Assembly (NCBI RefSeq): GCF_000519185.1 | Contig: NZ_JAFA01000009.1 | Span: 271,922-335,921 of the forward strand | Source: Paraburkholderia nodosa DSM 21604 | GTDB taxonomy: Bacteria; Pseudomonadota; Gammaproteobacteria; Burkholderiales; Burkholderiaceae | Reading direction: 5' to 3' | Length of the DNA: 64,000 nt | Shown here: positions 60,649 through 64,000 of the stretch, in pieces | Layout of the letters: each line of letters begins with the position of its first letter | How positions within the stretch are numbered: the stretch's first letter is position 1 | Translations under genes and position numbers: made by a program | The notes under the pieces: model-generated | Seen by the model: only the letters and a program-made list of their open reading frames with translations | What the model was told of the DNA's origin: nothing | Databases searched by the model: none

Positions 60649-62049
60649 TCAGAGCCCCAGCCATTCCCATGTTGTCCCCTCGTCAACCGGCATGCGCTCT
60701 CCCCGGCTGCGGGTCGCAATGCGCGCGAGGTCGTAGCTGTACTGCCAGTCCCGCGTCGCCGTACGCGCAAGCCATCGGCCGCTGCGTGGGCAGGCGGCGC
60801 CAGGGTCACACGTGTGCTCGGTGCCTTCGATGAGGTCGGGCGACCATGGCTTGACGGGTGTCGGCGCGCTGCCCGCCCATAGCCACTGCACCGGCCCGTC
60901 GATGTTGACATCGGGCAGTTCCTGCATCGGCATCGTCACGCGCCCGGTGGTCGCCACCTCCCCGGCCTTGAATGGCTTGAGCAACAGGCCGCGATGGCCG
61001 TTGTCGGTACGCACTGCGCGGTACAAGCCGTCTTCGGAGAAGGTCTGCCCTGGCTTGACCGGTTGCCACGACATCTCTGCTTTGTGCATCGCTTCCCACT
61101 GCTCGCGCTCCTGGGGTGTCGAGGGGTAGTCGCGGTCAAACGTGATGCGGGTAGGGTTCTTGTAGTCCGAATGGAAATCGACATAGAGCAGACTGGACCG
61201 GATTCCGATGGCTTCCATCCGCATGAATGCGCCCGCATATAAATCGTAGGTGCCGGCAGAGAATTTATCGACCTGGTTCGTCTTGACCTTCAAAACCACG
61301 ACACTATGCGGGGCAAGATTGACCTCGCCATCGGGAAACTGTGCGGAGTCAACCAAAGTCTGCCCAGCTAGACCAAGGCCGAACTTTGCTGACATGCCGC
61401 TCTTCGTGTCACTTACACCCAGGCTATCCTGACCCATTCTGGTGTCCCACCTATCCGGCGTCTTAAACTTGATCGGATACTCGCCACTATTGCTAAATCT
61501 GACGGACACCAGAAACCCATCCTTTTCGCGGTCAATTGAAACCAGCGAAAGGTCTAGCTTCACCAACTTTCGCCCATCCTGAACCCCAGCATTCGTGAGC
61601 GAGTCAACCAACTGAACTATCTGGGTTACCACAGGACGACTGAAATCCCTGATGTAGCTGCTCCGCATCTCCCCGCCGCATCTCGCACCATAGAGATCAG
61701 GAAGCGTTACGTCACTATTCGGGTCCTTGGGGGAACACAGCAACTTCGCAAGCTGCCTGGCATCTTCCAGATTCTGGTTTGAGAGTTTTAACTGATATAT
61801 ACCAACTCCACTGATATTCCGATTTCCATCAGAATCACCAATCTGGACCGTCAGTACATCTCCAGAAACCGAGACTTCATTGTTTCCATATCTATTGATG
61901 CTGCCGACGGCGCCGTTTGTCGTATAGGCAAATTGCATCGCTTGACTCCCTATTTTTACCGCTTCTGCATGTGCATAGCTTCCAATCAGAGACAAGCAGA
62001 TGGCTACATATCTCAACCGTTCAATCCGTGGATTTCGAGAGATAGCCAA
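60649..62049 (-). CDS. Exported protein, candidate immunity protein for the VgrG metallopeptidase
   Basis: About 466 residues. The likely N-terminus (SRNPRIERLRYVAICLSLIGSYAHA) is a signal peptide, so the protein is periplasmic. No enzyme motif is seen. The C-terminal 120 residues contain two related segments: SEDGLYRAVRTDNGHRG...GEVATTGRVTMP...WLWAG, and CPRSGRWLARTATRD...GERMPVDEGTTWEWLG. I recall such C-terminal segments in immunity proteins paired with Burkholderia toxins, not verified. It follows the vgrG gene with a short overlap. Start uncertain: TTG 62049 or 62016, or ATG 62136 or 62093 with longer overlap. Base composition is more AT-rich than the window. Confidence 0.65.
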   Translation of the reverse strand: MAISRNPRIERLRYVAICLSLIGSYAHAEAVKIGSQAMQFAYTTNGAVGSINRYGNNEVSVSGDVLTVQIGDSDGNRNISGVGIYQLKLSNQNLEDARQLAKLLCSPKDPNSDVTLPDLYGARCGGEMRSSYIRDFSRPVVTQIVQLVDSLTNAGVQDGRKLVKLDLSLVSIDREKDGFLVSVRFSNSGEYPIKFKTPDRWDTRMGQDSLGVSDTKSGMSAKFGLGLAGQTLVDSAQFPDGEVNLAPHSVVVLKVKTNQVDKFSAGTYDLYAGAFMRMEAIGIRSSLLYVDFHSDYKNPTRITFDRDYPSTPQEREQWEAMHKAEMSWQPVKPGQTFSEDGLYRAVRTDNGHRGLLLKPFKAGEVATTGRVTMPMQELPDVNIDGPVQWLWAGSAPTPVKPWSPDLIEGTEHTCDPGAACPRSGRWLARTATRDWQYSYDLARIATRSRGERMPVDEGTTWEWLGL

Positions 62050-64000
62050 CCCTCCACAACTTGTTCGTTGCGAGCGAAAACTGCCTCCGCACATACTCCA
62101 GGTAATATGGCTTGACAGCCGCCGTAACGCGCCCATTTTCTAATACCGCATTAGCACCATCACCCATGACATTAGCGCCAACGAAGGTTGCGTCGGTTTG
62201 CGAATGCCCTTGCCAAACCATTGCACCCGCTTTCGCATCCATCAACGAAAAATCGATCTGCTCCTTATCATCAATATAAGATTCGTGAAGCCAGCCGCCC
62301 TGATCGTAATATTCATCGGGAAAGTTGAAATAGTGCCCGCATTCATGTGCCTCGACATTTGCATCCGGGTAATCAAAAATTTTCGTATCTTTTTTATATT
62401 TATGCTTCTCTCCCCATGCCCCCGTATCCGCCCGAAGCACGAGCGGGAACAGCTTCAACGATACGTGCGGGTTGAATCCGTCAATCGGCACACCCTTGAT
62501 CGATACACGCAGATCGACCTTAAAACTAACTTTTACCCGGCAACCGCACGCCGCGCCCCTGGAACAGCCGTCCAGGATCAGCTTGTAACCGCCCTGATTT
62601 AGCACCGCCTCGATGCGGCTGATTAACGCCCTGACATCAAACTCAGGCCCAACCGCATCGCGGTAGTCCATCTTTACACCCTGCAACACCATTCCGGGCG
62701 TCATTTGTGATTGGGCGGAAAACTCGTATGGAACCGTTGCTTCGTCAGCAGACACCGACGTATCGCGCACGCCTTTCAGATCGACGGGAAACAGGTCCAT
62801 CGGAACCAGCATCACGCGAACCGTGCAGGTAATCGCCTTGTCTTTCTCGCTGTATGCAAACTCAAAATTTGAATTCCTCGAACCACCGCCCCGATACCAC
62901 ACTGTGCCGTCCGCGCTTTTCCAGGGTGTCCGGTTATTCAACCTACCCCAATACGACCTCGCTTCAACATGCTGCGTTACGTCAACCTTCAGGTCCGAGA
63001 TGTTCCAGTCGCATGGAACTGCACTCACCAGCTTGATGGGATCAGGCGCAATAAAAGACTGCTGCTGATCGTCAGGGCTACTGAACGTAACCTTTGCCTT
63101 CCGCACTCCAGAGTCCACATTCGACGGCTTGCCATCGAATGGCGAGAAGTCGGTCATTTTGCTGCTGGGTGCAGGTGCGATTGCAGGCGCAGGCGGCACC
63201 GCTCCCGTATTCGCCAGTCCCTCCCACTGCGCCGGGAGTGGCGCAGATGCGGGCGGTGGCACCACAAACTTCGGATTGGTCCGCCATACCTCGCAGTCGG
63301 TCGTGTACGGCACGAACTTCGGCGCGAACGCCGCGCCGCCCAGGTCCATCTGCGCGGGACCGGTGCCCTTCACGCTGGCCGTCCGGTACAGCACCCCGCC
63401 ACGCGAGCCAATCTCGACGCCTTCCCCGCTGAGCTTCACGTAGGTGCCGCTCACGTTCAGGATGATTTCCTTCGCCGCCTTCACATGAACCACGTCGCTG
63501 ACCGATTCAATCGTCAAGCCGTTCTGCGCCGCGAACTGCATCTTTCCGCGCTGGGCCTGCGCCACGAAGTCACCCGCCGCCGTAACGAGGCTCAGGCCCT
63601 TCTGCGTGAACAGGGACAGCAAGTCACTTGCCGCCACCGTGAACCGCCTGAGCGTGGTGAAGTGAATCCCCTTCTTCGCCGTGCCGATGATCGAGCCGTC
63701 GGCGGCAAGCTGCACGCCATCGCCCGACGCCACGGCGACCGGACCAGACCCTGTCAGCAGCACGCCAGGCTTCTCCAGCCCCTTGAGTGCCGCGTTGATG
63801 CCCTTCTGTGCGTTGAGGTCGGCGGGCGTGGCCTTCGACGCTTCGGCGGACTGCGCGAGCGTGCTGGCGAATGCCTGGTGGTCCGTGAACTGCGCGTTGG
63901 TCTCGTCCATCGCGAGCACCGTGCCGCTGCCGCCCGCCTGGTCGTAGGCCGACACCATCACGCCTTTGCCACCCCGGCTGACCAGGTGCCCCCCGGTACG
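62021..64000 (-). CDS. VgrG spike protein with C-terminal zinc-metallopeptidase domain (partial)
   Basis: Open to the window edge; the gp27-gp5 base lies beyond. The visible 659 residues begin RTGGHLVSRGGKGV in the gp5/DUF2345 needle region, followed by GDGVQLAADGSIIGTAKKGI...LNVSGTYVKLSGEGVEIGS to about residue 215, then a Pro/Ala linker (about 235-285) and a unique C-terminal domain (about 290-659). That domain has HECGH (residues 552-556 of this fragment, DNA 62333-62347), continuing YFNFPDEYYD, a gluzincin/metzincin-like zinc site where Glu553 would be catalytic. So it is an 'evolved' VgrG delivering a metallopeptidase through a type VI secretion system. P. aeruginosa VgrG2b is a known parallel. 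Confidence 0.88.
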   Translation of the reverse strand, partial: RTGGHLVSRGGKGVMVSAYDQAGGSGTVLAMDETNAQFTDHQAFASTLAQSAEASKATPADLNAQKGINAALKGLEKPGVLLTGSGPVAVASGDGVQLAADGSIIGTAKKGIHFTTLRRFTVAASDLLSLFTQKGLSLVTAAGDFVAQAQRGKMQFAAQNGLTIESVSDVVHVKAAKEIILNVSGTYVKLSGEGVEIGSRGGVLYRTASVKGTGPAQMDLGGAAFAPKFVPYTTDCEVWRTNPKFVVPPPASAPLPAQWEGLANTGAVPPAPAIAPAPSSKMTDFSPFDGKPSNVDSGVRKAKVTFSSPDDQQQSFIAPDPIKLVSAVPCDWNISDLKVDVTQHVEARSYWGRLNNRTPWKSADGTVWYRGGGSRNSNFEFAYSEKDKAITCTVRVMLVPMDLFPVDLKGVRDTSVSADEATVPYEFSAQSQMTPGMVLQGVKMDYRDAVGPEFDVRALISRIEAVLNQGGYKLILDGCSRGAACGCRVKVSFKVDLRVSIKGVPIDGFNPHVSLKLFPLVLRADTGAWGEKHKYKKDTKIFDYPDANVEAHECGHYFNFPDEYYDQGGWLHESYIDDKEQIDFSLMDAKAGAMVWQGHSQTDATFVGANVMGDGANAVLENGRVTAAVKPYYLEYVRRQFSLATNKLWRVGYLSKSTD

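Overview
The window is chromosomal DNA from a high-GC betaproteobacterium, most likely a Burkholderiaceae member of the Paraburkholderia/Burkholderia/Caballeronia group. The support is strong G/C bias in third codon positions, many solute transporters each paired with a LysR, GntR or IclR regulator, a tricarballylate operon, a type VI secretion VgrG of the DUF2345-containing type, and a 444-residue argininosuccinate synthase. I saw no tRNA, rRNA, CRISPR array or insertion sequence.

Layout. 0-5.4 kb: end of a GNAT acetyltransferase; an operon of FMN-dependent monooxygenase, flavin reductase and MFS pump; a tautomerase whose start cuts into a truncated regulator; an XRE-cupin regulator. 5.5-14.4 kb: VOC protein, amidohydrolase with its MHS transporter and LysR gene, a P-type cation ATPase and a Na/Pi cotransporter. 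14.4-19.1 kb: a branched-chain-type ABC importer whose two ATPases are fused in one polypeptide. 19.3-25.8 kb: lipocalin-like and VOC proteins, a chemoreceptor, a CBS protein, and a DUF969/DUF979/DUF2891 module (predicted 5-oxoproline transporter). 25.9-28 kb: a decayed histidine kinase and a bacterial RIO kinase. 28-33 kb: tcuR-tcuA-tcuB-tcuC for tricarballylate.

33.7-35.8 kb: a three-gene operon in which Ogt (O6-alkylguanine repair) lies between two paralogous 2OG-Fe(II) oxygenases, one of which has lost the iron-binding Asp. 36-44.9 kb: a hydroquinone/hydroxyquinol catabolic cluster (two-subunit hydroquinone 1,2-dioxygenase, semialdehyde dehydrogenase, maleylacetate reductase, hydroxyquinol dioxygenase, YciI protein, Rieske ferredoxin) with a LysR regulator and an MFS importer. 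Two near-identical T-N11-A boxes lie upstream of the two transcription units. 45-50.6 kb: a TRAP transporter operon led by a phosphonate monoester hydrolase/sulfatase and controlled by a divergent IclR gene. 50.6-53 kb: an aromatic acid exporter-type protein and a glycosyltransferase. 53-58.9 kb: three MmgE/PrpD-family proteins with an MFS transporter and a divergent GntR regulator. 59-60.5 kb: argG and its terminator.

60.6-64 kb: a more AT-rich module with the 3' part of a VgrG carrying a C-terminal HECGH zinc-metallopeptidase domain, followed by a gene for an exported protein that is the best candidate for its immunity protein. This pair and the Ogt/2OG-oxygenase operon are the two most interesting loci. 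Most operons here are 'import plus degrade' units with tight 1-8 bp stop/start overlaps and a dedicated regulator.
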